Assembly (NCBI RefSeq): GCF_902459525.1
Contig: NZ_LR699166.1
Coordinates: 411,501-475,500 of the forward strand
Origin: Sideroxydans sp. CL21
GTDB taxonomy: Bacteria > Pseudomonadota > Gammaproteobacteria > Burkholderiales > Gallionellaceae
Direction: 5' to 3'
DNA length: 64,000 nt
Position numbers and translations under genes: made by a program. Positions 1 to 8,295 of this stretch are shown here, piece by piece (within the stretch, counting starts at the first letter, position 1; the number at the start of each line of letters is the position of its first letter). The notes under the pieces are model-generated. The model was not told the origin of the DNA, searched no databases, and saw only the letters and a program-made list of their open reading frames with translations.

Positions 1-170
1 TGCGCACAGGCGGGACAGTGCAACACATGTCCTCCCAGCGCCGCGCTGCGGCACTGCTCGATGGCGGACATGACCTTGAGCTGACCCAGACTCAGGTGAG
101 CGTACTGAGTCTGTCGCCAGGCGGGCCCGTGGGCGCGGAAGATATCCGCGACCTCCAGTGCGGGACGCAC
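1..170 (-). mobile_element. IS91-family transposase, N-terminal part (cut by window edge)
   Basis: The reverse strand reads an open frame starting RPALEVADIFRAHG and continuing with GQLKVMSAIEQCR and GGHVLHCPACA. This is the typical start of IS91-family (Y2, rolling-circle) transposases, including the beginning of their Cys-rich zinc-binding region. A GTG at 170 is the best visible start; an in-frame TAG lies just upstream, and that TAG is also the stop codon of the recombinase gene at 183-1058, so the two genes are nearly fused. The frame runs off the left edge, so the catalytic tyrosines are not in the window. Seen: N-terminal sequence and coupling. Known: IS91 relatives often carry such a recombinase directly upstream. 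Confidence 0.85.
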
Positions 171-182
171 GATGATCCCAAT

Positions 183-1058
183 CTATGCGGGAGGCAGGGT
201 CTCCAGCGGGCTGATCACCTCGCGCAATAGATCGGTGGCCACTTGGGCATACAGCGCCGTCGTGTCCAATTTCTTGTGCCCGAGCAAAACCTGAATCAGC
301 CGGATATCGGTCTTTTGTTCCAGCAAGTGCGTGGCAAAACTGTGCCTCAGTGTATGCATCGAAACGCGCTTGTCGATATTCGCCGCATCAGCGGCAGCGT
401 GGATGGCGCGATTCAGTTGACGGGAACTCAACTGGTCAATCGGGTTCTGGCCGGGAAATAACCAGCCTCCATCCAGCATCTTGCCTTGAGCTCGTGCCGT
501 CTTCCACCACGTACGCAGGCATTCGAGCAGTACCGGAGAAAGCATCGCGTAGCGATCCTTGCTGCCTTTGCCTTGTTCAATACGCAATGCCATGCGCTCG
601 CTATCAATGTCACTGACCTTCAACGCCAACACTTCACTGGCACGCAATCCTGCACCGTAGGCAATCGATAGTGCTGTCTTGTATTTCAGATTTCCCGCAG
701 CGGCGATCAGACGTGCTACCTCGTCCTGACTCAACACCACCGGCAACTTGTGCGGAACGTGTACCGGTTGCATCTTGTTCATCAGTTCGGCACGATCGAT
801 TGTCGTCTCGAAGAAAAACTTCAGGCCAGTGATCGCCGCATTGAGTGAAATCGGCGAGATGCCGCGATCGACCAGGTGCAACTGATAGCGTCGCAGATCC
901 TCTGCGCTGGCCGTGTCGGGAGATCGGCCAAGCCAAGTACTAAATTGAATGACTGCGCGGAGGTAGGCGCTTTGTGTCTTGGGGGAGAGTTTGCGCATCC
1001 GCATGTCGTCGAGAAAGCGTTGGCGCAATGGAGAAACAGCTTGAGTCGTTGTGTTCAT
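183..1058 (-). CDS. Tyrosine recombinase accompanying an IS91-type transposase
   Basis: A 291-residue site-specific recombinase with a full N-terminal SAM-like core-binding domain (about residues 10-95) and a C-terminal catalytic domain. The catalytic arginine (GLRASEV), the HTLRHSF box, the GHKKL histidine and the terminal tyrosine in TTALYAQV are all present, so the enzyme should be active. The start at 1058 is chosen over one 13 codons upstream because AGGAG stands 8 nt before it. Its stop touches the start of the IS91 transposase at 170. It resembles integron/XerD-like enzymes, but the context points to the accessory recombinase of an IS91 element rather than an integron integrase; no attC arrays were seen nearby. 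Confidence 0.85.
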   Translation of the reverse strand: MNTTTQAVSPLRQRFLDDMRMRKLSPKTQSAYLRAVIQFSTWLGRSPDTASAEDLRRYQLHLVDRGISPISLNAAITGLKFFFETTIDRAELMNKMQPVHVPHKLPVVLSQDEVARLIAAAGNLKYKTALSIAYGAGLRASEVLALKVSDIDSERMALRIEQGKGSKDRYAMLSPVLLECLRTWWKTARAQGKMLDGGWLFPGQNPIDQLSSRQLNRAIHAAADAANIDKRVSMHTLRHSFATHLLEQKTDIRLIQVLLGHKKLDTTALYAQVATDLLREVISPLETLPPA

Positions 1059-1352
1059 GATTCTGCTCCTGTCGGGAAATGAGGCGGATTGCCTCACTTC
1101 TCAACATAAGGAGCAGTACTTCTCTGTCAATCACCTGCAGCCGCTAATTCGGAGCGCCCAATACCGCGGAGCGGTTTAGTCCGTTGGCCGCGTTCTGCCC
1201 GTTTGCCTTTGCTAACACCACCGTCCGTAGCTTACCCGATACCGGACCTTCACGACCTGCTGTTCCTAACCCGGAACGGATGGTCGTCAATGAATTTAGG
1301 TTTCCCGAAACCTGCCATTCGTGACCTGCGGCAATCGACCCAAAACAAGCTT

Positions 1353-2255
1353 TTACATTGACGGATTCCATATCCGCACACAATTCCGCCCAGCGGCTTT
1401 GGCTGCATAAAGAGCCTTGTCGACGCGGTCAATGGTTGTTTCTACAGGAGTGTCCGGATCAAGGTCCGTCAGGCCGAAGGATGCGGAAACGTGTATAGGT
1501 CCACCTTCTCCGATGTCAATGTTCAATGAGGCAATTCCTTCCCTAAGGTCATTTACCTTCCTGTCACAACCTGGCGTTAAATCCGCTGGATAAGGCATGC
1601 TCAGCAGAAATTCTTCGCCTCCGTAGCGAAAAACCTTGTCGTAGGGGCGGAGATGCTTAATCAGGTATTGAACAGACTCAGTCAATACCCGATCGCCTGC
1701 GGGATGCCCATGAAGATCATTGACTGCTTTGAAGTTGTCCAGATCCATCATGGCAATGTAGCAAAGCTGGACGTGTCGCTTTACCAGTTCATGTTGCTCT
1801 CGCAATGTCGGCAATATGCCGTAGCGTGTAATCGCGCCGGTAAGCGAGTCGTGGTTGTATAGTGAGTCTTCAAGTTCTTTCTCCAATGCGGATATTTCTA
1901 GCCGCAACCGTGTGAGCGCATTGCCAAATTTATCGAAATCAATGACGTCAAGTGGTTTGCCGTCATCTGCGGCGACTAGCAACTGTCTGGCGAAGTGGTG
2001 CATGCGCTGGTGCTCATCGCCCACGGCTATAAAACCGGGATGCTTGCGAAGTTTTGTGGTCTCATAGCCGTAATACCATTGGCCGAAGAGGCATTTAGTG
2101 TGCGCTGCAGTGTCGGCGTCGCTCTTATTGCTTGGCAGTTTGCAAGCGATCGTGCGAACCAATGCTTCATGCCATTGCTGGTGGTTGTAGACGGCTTCTT
2201 TCAGGTGTGCGATAACGCTTTGCAGTTCATCGCGGGTGATTTCGTCGAGCGCCAT
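1353..2255 (-). CDS. dgcZ: Diguanylate cyclase with zinc-sensing CZB domain (DgcZ type)
   Basis: A 300-residue cytosolic enzyme expected to make cyclic di-GMP from two GTP. The N-terminal CZB domain (about 15-125) has His25, Cys55, His82 and His86. These sit at a constant +3 offset from the four zinc ligands of E. coli DgcZ (H22, C52, H79, H83), so allosteric inhibition by zinc is likely. The C-terminal GGDEF domain (about 135-298) has the variant GGEEF at 212-216, the metal/GTP motif DLDNFK at 171-176 and an intact inhibitory I-site, RPYD at 203-206, exactly five residues before GGEEF. The length matches DgcZ (296). No transmembrane segment is seen. It stands alone, between the IS91 element and another integrase. 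Confidence 0.9.
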   Translation of the reverse strand: MALDEITRDELQSVIAHLKEAVYNHQQWHEALVRTIACKLPSNKSDADTAAHTKCLFGQWYYGYETTKLRKHPGFIAVGDEHQRMHHFARQLLVAADDGKPLDVIDFDKFGNALTRLRLEISALEKELEDSLYNHDSLTGAITRYGILPTLREQHELVKRHVQLCYIAMMDLDNFKAVNDLHGHPAGDRVLTESVQYLIKHLRPYDKVFRYGGEEFLLSMPYPADLTPGCDRKVNDLREGIASLNIDIGEGGPIHVSASFGLTDLDPDTPVETTIDRVDKALYAAKAAGRNCVRIWNPSM

Positions 2256-2600
2256 GATTGCTCCCTATAAACTGTGCGCAGTATTATCCTCAACCCTATG
2301 AGTCAATACTCGACTTACCGTATTGGGTCGCCGCAATGACCTTGATTCATTGGTCTTCATGTTTGTCGGATGTTCAAGCACACTTTCGAATATCTCAAGC
2401 TGGCACGTCGCCGAACTTCAGTCTGCCATATTGGTCGCCGCAAAGCCACCGTTGGCGAATGGCCCAAAGTGGCCGATTTGAGTCTATTACCATGCTCAAC
2501 TGCGGATGACCGTTCCCCTCTCGGATGCGGTCATTCGCAATGTCGAATACTCCTTGAATTGTGTCGGCTAAGCAACACTCAAAAGTATATAGGCCAGTAT
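2256..2600. other. Gene-free stretch with degenerate repeat modules
   Basis: No convincing gene was found. Two imperfect copies of a TATTGG(G)TCGCCGCAA motif (about 2321-2337 and 2429-2444) and the phrases AAAGTGGCCGATTTGAGTC (about 2466) and GCGGTCATTCGCAATG (about 2527) belong to a family of decayed intergenic modules that recurs near 1.2, 3.5 and 11.0 kb. Short open frames here look like shadows. Confidence 0.45.
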
Positions 2601-3224
2601 CTAGACCTCCGTCTGTTCAGCCATCTCCAGCGCATCATCTACTTCGACCCCAAGGTAACGAACAGTACTCTCCAGCTTGGTATGTCCCAGCAATATCTGT
2701 ACTGCTCTAAGATTCTTGGTTCGGCGGTAAATCAACGTAGGTTTGGTTCTGCGCATCGTATGCGTGCCATAGCACGTCGTATCCAATCCGATCTCGCTGA
2801 CCCATTTATGTACGATCCTTGCGTACTGGCGCGTCGACAGATGAGGGGAGCCATCTATCCGACTGGGGAAGAGATGGTCTTCTGATCTCAAACCTGCGAC
2901 TTTGACCCAATTCATCAGGGATGTGCGCGTTGGCTCTGTAATCTCGAACTGAACGGGCCGTTGCGTCTTTTGCTGCAAGATAATGGTGCGTGTGGCTATG
3001 CGTTCCCCATGCGATACGTCCCGTACTCTAAGATTCATCAGATCGCATGCTCTGAGTTTGCTGTCGATGGCCAGGTTGAACAATGCAAGATCTCGTGGAT
3101 GTTCTTTCAACTGCAGTCGGACACGAATAGCCCAGATGTCCTGCAACCTGAGCGGCGCTTTCTGTCCTGTCAACTTTCCCTTGTTCCATGGCTCATGATG
3201 ACGAACGGCAATATCGGTTTCCAT
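2601..3224 (-). CDS. Short tyrosine recombinase (catalytic domain only)
   Basis: A 207-residue phage-integrase-family protein. It has almost no core-binding domain: about 25 residues precede the catalytic fold, which contains the active-site Arg (SKLRACDL), the HTMRRT box, GHTKLES and the nucleophile Tyr in VRYLGVE. Such truncated recombinases are common, usually solitary, proteobacterial proteins with unknown targets. The start at 3224 (METDIAV) is preferred over the codon four residues upstream, because homologous proteins begin with a short polar leader before PWNKGKLTGQKAPL. That choice is not certain. It sits among decayed repeats and may be a relic of an integrated element. Confidence 0.8.
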   Translation of the reverse strand: METDIAVRHHEPWNKGKLTGQKAPLRLQDIWAIRVRLQLKEHPRDLALFNLAIDSKLRACDLMNLRVRDVSHGERIATRTIILQQKTQRPVQFEITEPTRTSLMNWVKVAGLRSEDHLFPSRIDGSPHLSTRQYARIVHKWVSEIGLDTTCYGTHTMRRTKPTLIYRRTKNLRAVQILLGHTKLESTVRYLGVEVDDALEMAEQTEV

Positions 3225-3692
3225 GATTCTCTCCAAGTGAAAACGGAAAGATCACTTTGCGCCTTCCTGGGGGTGGTAATCAAGTAGCCCCATGTAGGCG
3301 AATACAGTCGAACTCTGCCTAGCAGAACGTACCGAGGTCTAGATACGGGTCTATATAATTTCCGGGGTTGCCTCGGCGCCACAATTCAAGCAGGATGCTG
3401 ATATCGTATGACCGCTTTCAATATTGGAACAGACGCTTGCATTTATGATCAACAAAGGACGCAAGTCGGCCACTTTGAGTCAGTCAAGATCGAGAATTCA
3501 CCGCCATAAAGCTGCCACTCATTTTCATCTACAACGTGCCAGTAACTGCCAGTTTTGACTGGCAGCTTTGCGGAAATTAAATGGCATCTGGAGTAGCCAT
3601 TCGCAGTTCTAGTACATATGTAATAGTTATATCAGGAGGTGTGACAATCTTCTCTCAGTCGCTGAAGGTTAACAGGCGATTTGAGTGAATCC
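3225..3692. other. Gene-free stretch with degenerate intergenic module
   Basis: No gene was recognised. Around 3461-3480 the phrase GTCGGCCACTTTGAGTCAGT echoes the module at 2466. It is followed by an internal inverted pair, CTGCCAGTTTTGACTGGCAG (about 3547-3566), able to form a short hairpin. The rest is featureless. Confidence 0.4.
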
Positions 3693-4217
3693 CTATTGCA
3701 TCCGGAAGCTCTCATGACAGGCAACGCATTGACGTGCGATCTTAGTAAGTGCCATATTGGCTTCTGTGATGCTTTGGATATTCTTGTCTGCATCGCGAGC
3801 TTTGACTGCAAACTCATTGGCAGCTCTATGCATATTCTGCCCAAGAACTCGCATTTCTTCAGGCATTAGCTGCTGCATTTGATAGTCAAGGTGATATGTT
3901 TTGGACATCTGCATCATCTTCATGTCTTTCGGCTGGCACCCAACAGCAGCAGATGAATTCATTCCTAGCCGATTGTCTGCGATATCAGCGGCCACTGCAT
4001 AATGTGCATTTGCAACTGCATCCATAATGTCAGCCAATGCTTTCAGATGGCCTCGCATGTTTGCCAATGCATGCGCTTTAACATCGGGCGGATAATTCAC
4101 CAGTTGGCGACTATCGTCGTTGATTACAGAAAGTGGTTGAGTGTGGCTTGTCATATCTTCAGCAAGAGCGGGAAAGTTGACGACCGTGCAAATTAATATG
4201 GCGAATAGAGTTTTCAT
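3693..4217 (-). CDS. Periplasmic cytochrome c'-like protein
   Basis: A 174-residue exported protein. The start at 4217 gives a clean signal peptide (MKTLFAILICTVVNFPALA, cleavage before EDM); a longer frame upstream would bury it. A single haem-binding CVACH lies six residues from the C-terminus, the position it takes in four-helix class II cytochromes c (c', c-556). The middle is helical and Met/Gln-rich (MKMMQMSK, MQQLMPEEM), with one further Cys before PKDMK. A role in electron transfer, or in gas or metal binding in the periplasm, is inferred from the fold only. It lies 136 nt downstream of the Met-rich outer-membrane protein gene on the same strand. An inverted repeat fills the gap, so co-transcription is plausible. 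Confidence 0.75.
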   Translation of the reverse strand: MKTLFAILICTVVNFPALAEDMTSHTQPLSVINDDSRQLVNYPPDVKAHALANMRGHLKALADIMDAVANAHYAVAADIADNRLGMNSSAAVGCQPKDMKMMQMSKTYHLDYQMQQLMPEEMRVLGQNMHRAANEFAVKARDADKNIQSITEANMALTKIARQCVACHESFRMQ

Positions 4218-4270
4218 AATGTCTCCGTAGACTGAAAATGTTGGTTCAATTGTTGTAAGCTTAGCAAGCG

Positions 4271-4307
4271 TTTCCTGAATGTCATGTATTTTCAATCATT
4301 CAGGAAA
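4271..4307 (-). promoter_or_regulatory. Hairpin between outer-membrane protein and cytochrome genes
   Basis: Perfect 11-bp arms TTTCCTGAATG (4271-4281) and CATTCAGGAAA (4297-4307) enclose a 15-nt loop in the intercistronic gap. No T-run follows on either strand, so an mRNA-processing or stability element fits better than a terminator. Confidence 0.5.
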
Positions 4308-4353
4308 TGCTTGTGATCATCCTGTCCATGCCCATGCCAATCCAGATGGAACT

Positions 4354-5526
4354 TTAAAACTCAGTTCCGAGTAACGCATTAAACGTCCAGGAATGACCCA
4401 ATTGAGGGCCATTGAGATTTTGAGTTATCGTTTTACCTATCTCGAATGCGGCATGTTGCTTCTTATATCCGAAGGGACCACCCGCTATCTCGACACCTCC
4501 GAGCAAATCGGTATGCTTCCCCCCATAAAAGTTCGGGTTTGTACCTTCCATCAAGCCCGAAATCATCGGATCAGAACCTCGAATCTGTCCCTGAATCGAT
4601 TCTGCGATACGGATAGTTGCGGTGATTCCAGGTGAAGAGGAATAACCACCCCATGCTGTCAATTCGTTTAAATTGCCATAACGGTATCCTTCCGAGTTAT
4701 TACCGAGTGGAAAACGGCTACGCCAGGCAGTACCCCATGACCAGTTATTTGTGTGGCTTGTCACGGTTAAGCCGGGCATCAGATCATAGGTACCTGTCCC
4801 GAGCTGCATTCCATAACTTGCACGCATGGTCATAAACTTATTCATTGGGCTTAACATGGCTATATTTTGCGTTGCACTACCAGTTGGCAGGCTAAGTCCG
4901 AGGTTCAGAATAACTGCATATGAGTGATCTTTGTATACCCGCCACAACGAGCCGATGATGGTATCGCCCACCCCCTCGGTGGTTGCCGAGCTTGAGCCAA
5001 GTACGGTTGTGCCTGATGCGCCTGAAAATGTAATCATGTTCATTGACTTGCGTAGATAAGAGGCCATGGCCATTAAATTGAAATTGTCAGTCACTCCGTA
5101 CATTAAGTTGAACATATGTGACTGCACGTCCATAGTTGTCGGCACAATTCTATACATTTCCTTTATTGGCCCCATAGCCCCAGTCATTGTCACTTGAGAG
5201 GGAATCGTGGTCGCAATTGTTTGAGGCGAAACCGTGGAGGAGCCGATGTAGTTATCTTCCATATGCATAAACATTGGCGTATAGCTGAACGCGAATTTTC
5301 CTGTACTTACTACATTTCCTCCTTGGACCCCTGCCGGCATTTTGCTGTGGTCGTTCATGTGGTGATCTGGCATGGACTTGTCGTCGATGCTGGCTTCTGT
5401 GGACGGATCGGACGAAATATCAGCCGCCTGTACTGGTGATATGGATACTGCTGAAACTAAAACAGATAGAGACATGATCAGTGCTGCGGTGGGTTGAAAA
5501 AAAAATGAGCGTGGCATAATTGGCAT
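4354..5526 (-). CDS. Met-rich outer-membrane beta-barrel transporter-like protein
   Basis: A 390-residue protein with a long signal peptide (ending near ISPVQAADI), a His/Met/Asp-rich N-terminal segment (DHHMNDHSKMP) and then alternating strands typical of the MetA-pathway/transporter family of outer-membrane barrels. It ends in aromatic Phe (LLGTEF), as barrel proteins do. Methionine is strikingly frequent (for example MFMHMEDN, FNLMAMASY, MNMITF), which suggests contact with soft metals such as copper; this is inference. The start at 5526 is supported by GGAAAG 7 nt upstream; the frame itself extends 33 codons further without a good site. A sigma-54 promoter (5596-5611) and a ModE-like box (5680-5703) lie upstream. 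The substrate is unknown. Confidence 0.75.
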   Translation of the reverse strand: MPIMPRSFFFQPTAALIMSLSVLVSAVSISPVQAADISSDPSTEASIDDKSMPDHHMNDHSKMPAGVQGGNVVSTGKFAFSYTPMFMHMEDNYIGSSTVSPQTIATTIPSQVTMTGAMGPIKEMYRIVPTTMDVQSHMFNLMYGVTDNFNLMAMASYLRKSMNMITFSGASGTTVLGSSSATTEGVGDTIIGSLWRVYKDHSYAVILNLGLSLPTGSATQNIAMLSPMNKFMTMRASYGMQLGTGTYDLMPGLTVTSHTNNWSWGTAWRSRFPLGNNSEGYRYGNLNELTAWGGYSSSPGITATIRIAESIQGQIRGSDPMISGLMEGTNPNFYGGKHTDLLGGVEIAGGPFGYKKQHAAFEIGKTITQNLNGPQLGHSWTFNALLGTEF

Positions 5527-5595
5527 GACAATTCTTTCCAAAAGGTTAATGCAGTCGCTATATATTGCTATACATAACGAAGCTGAGCCATTTTG

Positions 5596-5611
5596 AGCAA
5601 GACCGATGCCA
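5596..5611 (-). promoter_or_regulatory. Sigma-54 promoter of the Met-rich outer-membrane gene
   Basis: The reverse strand reads TGGCATC-GGTC-TTGCT, matching the -24 (TGGCA) and -12 (TTGC) elements of RpoN promoters with exact GG-to-GC spacing. It lies 70 nt before the start codon at 5526. Confidence 0.75.
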
Positions 5612-5679
5612 GCAATAAATAACATTAATAAACAATAAGGTAAATAATTAATGGAATGTATCTGTCATAAGTACTACAA

Positions 5680-5703
5680 CGACATGTAGTAATGTATACA
5701 ACG
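5680..5703 (-). promoter_or_regulatory. ModE-like operator / upstream activating site 1
   Basis: The reverse strand reads CGTTGTAT-N7-TACATGTCG. This has the length and layout of the E. coli modA operator recalled as CGTTATAT-N7-TACATAACG. A further half-site, CGTTGTAGT, overlaps its end. The gap to the sigma-54 promoter at 5596-5611 is 68 nt, identical to the arrangement at 7168-7275. The following stretch to 6024 shows no other clear signal. Confidence 0.7.
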
Positions 5704-6024
5704 ATGATATGTGGCCTTTTTATGAGCGAATAAACACAAAATAGACAAGAAGCGGATAGTGAATTATTTCTTTATAGATTTTGACTGGCGACAACTCGAT
5801 GCCCACAATTGCGAATGTCCGGTTTGAAAAGCGAATTTACGAAGCTCAGTGGCAGTTCCAGTTACGCTGAGACCTATGAAAAATTGAAAATAGAGCGGCA
5901 GCTATGAGGTTGGAAGCGCATGTTCGCAGGTAAGATGAACAAAGGGTATTCATTATGAATATATTTTGATTGCGCTAAATGTAGCTATTATTTTCGTGCG
6001 CCACAAATTTAGTGTGAGGTCTAA

Positions 6025-6825
6025 ATGGCAAAGTCGAGTAATACTGGAAAAAGTGAACCAAGTGTTGCGTCCATCTTCAAGGGAAGAAGATGGGATCAGT
6101 TGGAATTATTAGAGCTAATAGACTCAACGGGTTCCATCACGGCAGCGGCATCTGCTATGAACATTAGCTATAAAACTGCTTGGGAAGCAGTTGAAAGTAT
6201 CAACAATCTGTCTGGTCAGCCATTGCTTGAGCGCAAGACAGGTGGTAAGCATGGCGGTGGTACGACACTCACTGTTTATGGTCGCCGTGTGGTTGGTGCA
6301 TACCGCCGTTTGGAGCAGGAACGGGAACAAGTATTAAAAAAGCTGGCGTTGGTGATTGACGATTTCGATGAGTATTATCGTTTGATAAGAGGGTTCGATA
6401 TGAAGACGAGCGCTCGCAATCAATTTGTTGGAAAAATACAAAGCATCAAGCTTGGAGCAATCAACGCCGAAGTAGTGATGGACATCGGCGGCGGCGATAC
6501 CTTGGCTGCAGTGGTTACCAACGATAGCATCAATCATCTCGGATTGAAAGTTGGTATAGATGTCCATGCCTTGATCAAGGCACCTTGGGTGATCGTAACC
6601 ACTTCCGAAGATTTTAAAAGCAGTGCTCGTAATGAACTACGCGGCACAGTAGTGCGTTGCCAGGATGGAGCCATCAACGGCGAAGTCATCATCGAACTCA
6701 CCGGCGGCAAGACTGTTGTGGCCATCGTAACCAACGATAGCATCAAGTCGTTAGGTCTCAAAGAGGGTGTGAAGGCAACAGCGTTGATCAAGGCATCACA
6801 CATTATATTGGCTGTCTATTCATAA
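6025..6825 (+). CDS. modE: Molybdate-responsive regulator ModE, copy 1
   Basis: A 266-residue transcription factor with the standard ModE layout (E. coli 262). The N-terminal winged helix-turn-helix (about 20-120) has the STGSITAAASAM recognition region and the GGKHGGG wing. It is followed by two tandem Mop/TOBE molybdate-binding repeats (about 130-195 and 200-265), each opening with SARN (SARNQFVGKI, SARNELRGTV) and carrying N-D-S-I near the end. It should bind molybdate or tungstate in the cytoplasm and control genes through ModE boxes. It stands between two outer-membrane protein genes whose upstream regions carry such boxes, and has a close paralogue at 9049-9855. No ModE box or sigma-54 promoter was seen in front of this copy. 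Confidence 0.93.
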   Translation: MAKSSNTGKSEPSVASIFKGRRWDQLELLELIDSTGSITAAASAMNISYKTAWEAVESINNLSGQPLLERKTGGKHGGGTTLTVYGRRVVGAYRRLEQEREQVLKKLALVIDDFDEYYRLIRGFDMKTSARNQFVGKIQSIKLGAINAEVVMDIGGGDTLAAVVTNDSINHLGLKVGIDVHALIKAPWVIVTTSEDFKSSARNELRGTVVRCQDGAINGEVIIELTGGKTVVAIVTNDSIKSLGLKEGVKATALIKASHIILAVYS

Positions 6826-7167
6826 ATAGAAAGAAATGTGCCGCAAAAGAAAGCAACGCCACAAGTTTTCCTCGCACGGAATGTCAACCTGATGAGTTGA
6901 AGTGCTGATTGAATGCACTTTGGTTCTAAATCGGATTATCCAGAACTTTCATTTCCCAAGAGTTGATATTTCCACGCCATTGGGCCAGAAATCAGCTGCA
7001 TCCCTAGTTACAACCATCACAAGGCCGTTGTGCCTATAAACGCGTCTCGATTCACTCGCGGATCAGGCGCATATGGCTTTGCACATTGCTGAAGACTTAA
7101 ATTATCCAAAATGCGCTCATGGTTTCCAAGCACCAGATGCCTGTCCAGGTAAAGCGACTTCGTTAAT
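6826..7167. other. Gene-free stretch after modE copy 1
   Basis: No gene, terminator or RNA gene was recognised between the modE stop and the ModE-like box at 7168. On the reverse strand a 43-codon open stretch (7017-7148) contains LGNHERIL, reminiscent of a phosphoesterase GNHE motif. It has no start codon and is probably chance or a tiny relic. Confidence 0.35.
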
Positions 7168-7191
7168 CGTTGTAGATAACACTACATATCG
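7168..7191 (+). promoter_or_regulatory. ModE-like operator / upstream activating site 2
   Basis: Reads CGTTGTAG-N7-TACATATCG, the best match among three to the ModE operator pattern, immediately followed by another half-site CGTTGTAAT. The following 17 nt align without gaps to those after box 1 and share TTGTA and TGACA. The gap to the sigma-54 promoter at 7260 is 68 nt. Confidence 0.75.
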
Positions 7192-7259
7192 TTGTAATGT
7201 CTCTGACATTCATAAATAATGAAAATTTTAACATAATGAAAGTAAAGGTAATTAATTTC

Positions 7260-7275
7260 TGGCATGTACTTTGCG
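7260..7275 (+). promoter_or_regulatory. Sigma-54 promoter of outer-membrane gene at 7398
   Basis: Reads TGGCATG-TACT-TTGCG, with -24 and -12 elements at consensus spacing. It lies about 120 nt before the ATG at 7398. A long AT-rich leader follows, then AAGGAG as ribosome-binding site. Confidence 0.75.
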
Positions 7276-7397
7276 ATGGCTGATGTGGAAACGTTAGTAA
7301 TAAAAGTACATTACGCAATTACTAATGAATTTATTAATATGTAATATGTTCGTTATTCCCGATAGGGAATAACGTTTAATTTAAGGAGACTACCGAA

Positions 7398-8264
7398 ATG
7401 ATCAAACCCAATAGAATTTATTCCGCAGCGATTGTCATAGCCGCCGGCTTGATTGCATCGCCTGCGTTTGCCGAAGATGAATCATTTTTCTCAAACTGGT
7501 TAGCCAATGTCAGCAGCACTCAGGAAGAACAACCGCACTGGATGACACCCCTGGTGACAGTAACCCCGCGTCTGGAGCAGGAGTACAGATTCGACTATAG
7601 CCATTCAGATGTGCCCAAACCTAAAGCAGGCACAACCATTGACAGTTACGGGGGCGGCAAAGGGATTGAAATTATCCCAAGCAGAAATACCGAGATCATT
7701 GTCGGTGTGCCGGCCTATCAAGTAAAAGACGTTCCAAACAAGCCGAGCGTCACCGGAGTGGCTGATGAAAATCTGTTGCTGAAATATCGGATACTTACGG
7801 CGAATGAAGAACATGGCAATTACATCGTCACCGCTTTCCTCGGAACGAGCCTGCAAACCGGGGGCAATGCATTTACCACCAATCACACGCTTGTCACGCC
7901 CACCATCGCTGCCGGTAAGGGGTGGGGCGATCGACAGTCGGGGGTAGATATTCAGAGCACATTGGGAATGGCCGTTCCATCAGGCGGGGTGAGCACTCTA
8001 GGAAGGCCCCTTACCTGGAATATGGCATTGCAAGGACATGTGGGCAAGTTCTGGCCGGAGATTGAAACCAACTATATACACTGGTATGACGGGGCGCTTG
8101 CCGGTAAAAGTCAAATGATGATCACCTATGGGACTACTATCGGCCGATTCGTGATCAAGGACCGCGTCAAGGCAATAGTTGGGATTGGATATCAGATCGT
8201 ACAGGGAACACAAGTTGTCAACCTGAACCACGCTACGCTGGCCACAATGCGTATTACATTCTAG
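7398..8264 (+). CDS. Outer-membrane beta-barrel transporter-like protein
   Basis: A 288-residue protein with a signal peptide (MIKPNRIYSAAIVIAAGLIA..., cleavage after SPAFA) and a body of amphipathic strands ending in Phe (MRITF), as in the MetA-pathway/transporter outer-membrane family. It is shorter than, and not obviously paralogous to, the Met-rich protein at 4354-5526, but both share the same promoter design (ModE-like box, 68-nt gap, sigma-54 promoter). AAGGAG 9 nt before the ATG supports the start. An attractive inference is uptake of an oxyanion or metal needed by molybdenum or tungsten metabolism; the sequence itself does not show a substrate. It converges with the HTH gene at 8296. 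Confidence 0.7.
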   Translation: MIKPNRIYSAAIVIAAGLIASPAFAEDESFFSNWLANVSSTQEEQPHWMTPLVTVTPRLEQEYRFDYSHSDVPKPKAGTTIDSYGGGKGIEIIPSRNTEIIVGVPAYQVKDVPNKPSVTGVADENLLLKYRILTANEEHGNYIVTAFLGTSLQTGGNAFTTNHTLVTPTIAAGKGWGDRQSGVDIQSTLGMAVPSGGVSTLGRPLTWNMALQGHVGKFWPEIETNYIHWYDGALAGKSQMMITYGTTIGRFVIKDRVKAIVGIGYQIVQGTQVVNLNHATLATMRITF

Positions 8265-8295
8265 GAGGGCTAACAGGTTGAAAAAGGTGGGGTAC

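Noticed and set aside
183-1058. Integron integrase
   Set aside because: The recombinase lacks an attI/attC context and is directly followed by an IS91-type transposase gene, the usual partner of this subgroup.
1144-1383. 79-codon ORF on the minus strand
   Set aside because: No ribosome-binding site or recognisable domain; it lies in a decayed repeat module whose phrases recur in other non-coding places, so coding is unlikely.
7017-7148. Reverse-strand open stretch with LGNHERIL resembling a phosphoesterase motif
   Set aside because: Only 43 codons, no start codon and no other motif of the family; may be chance.
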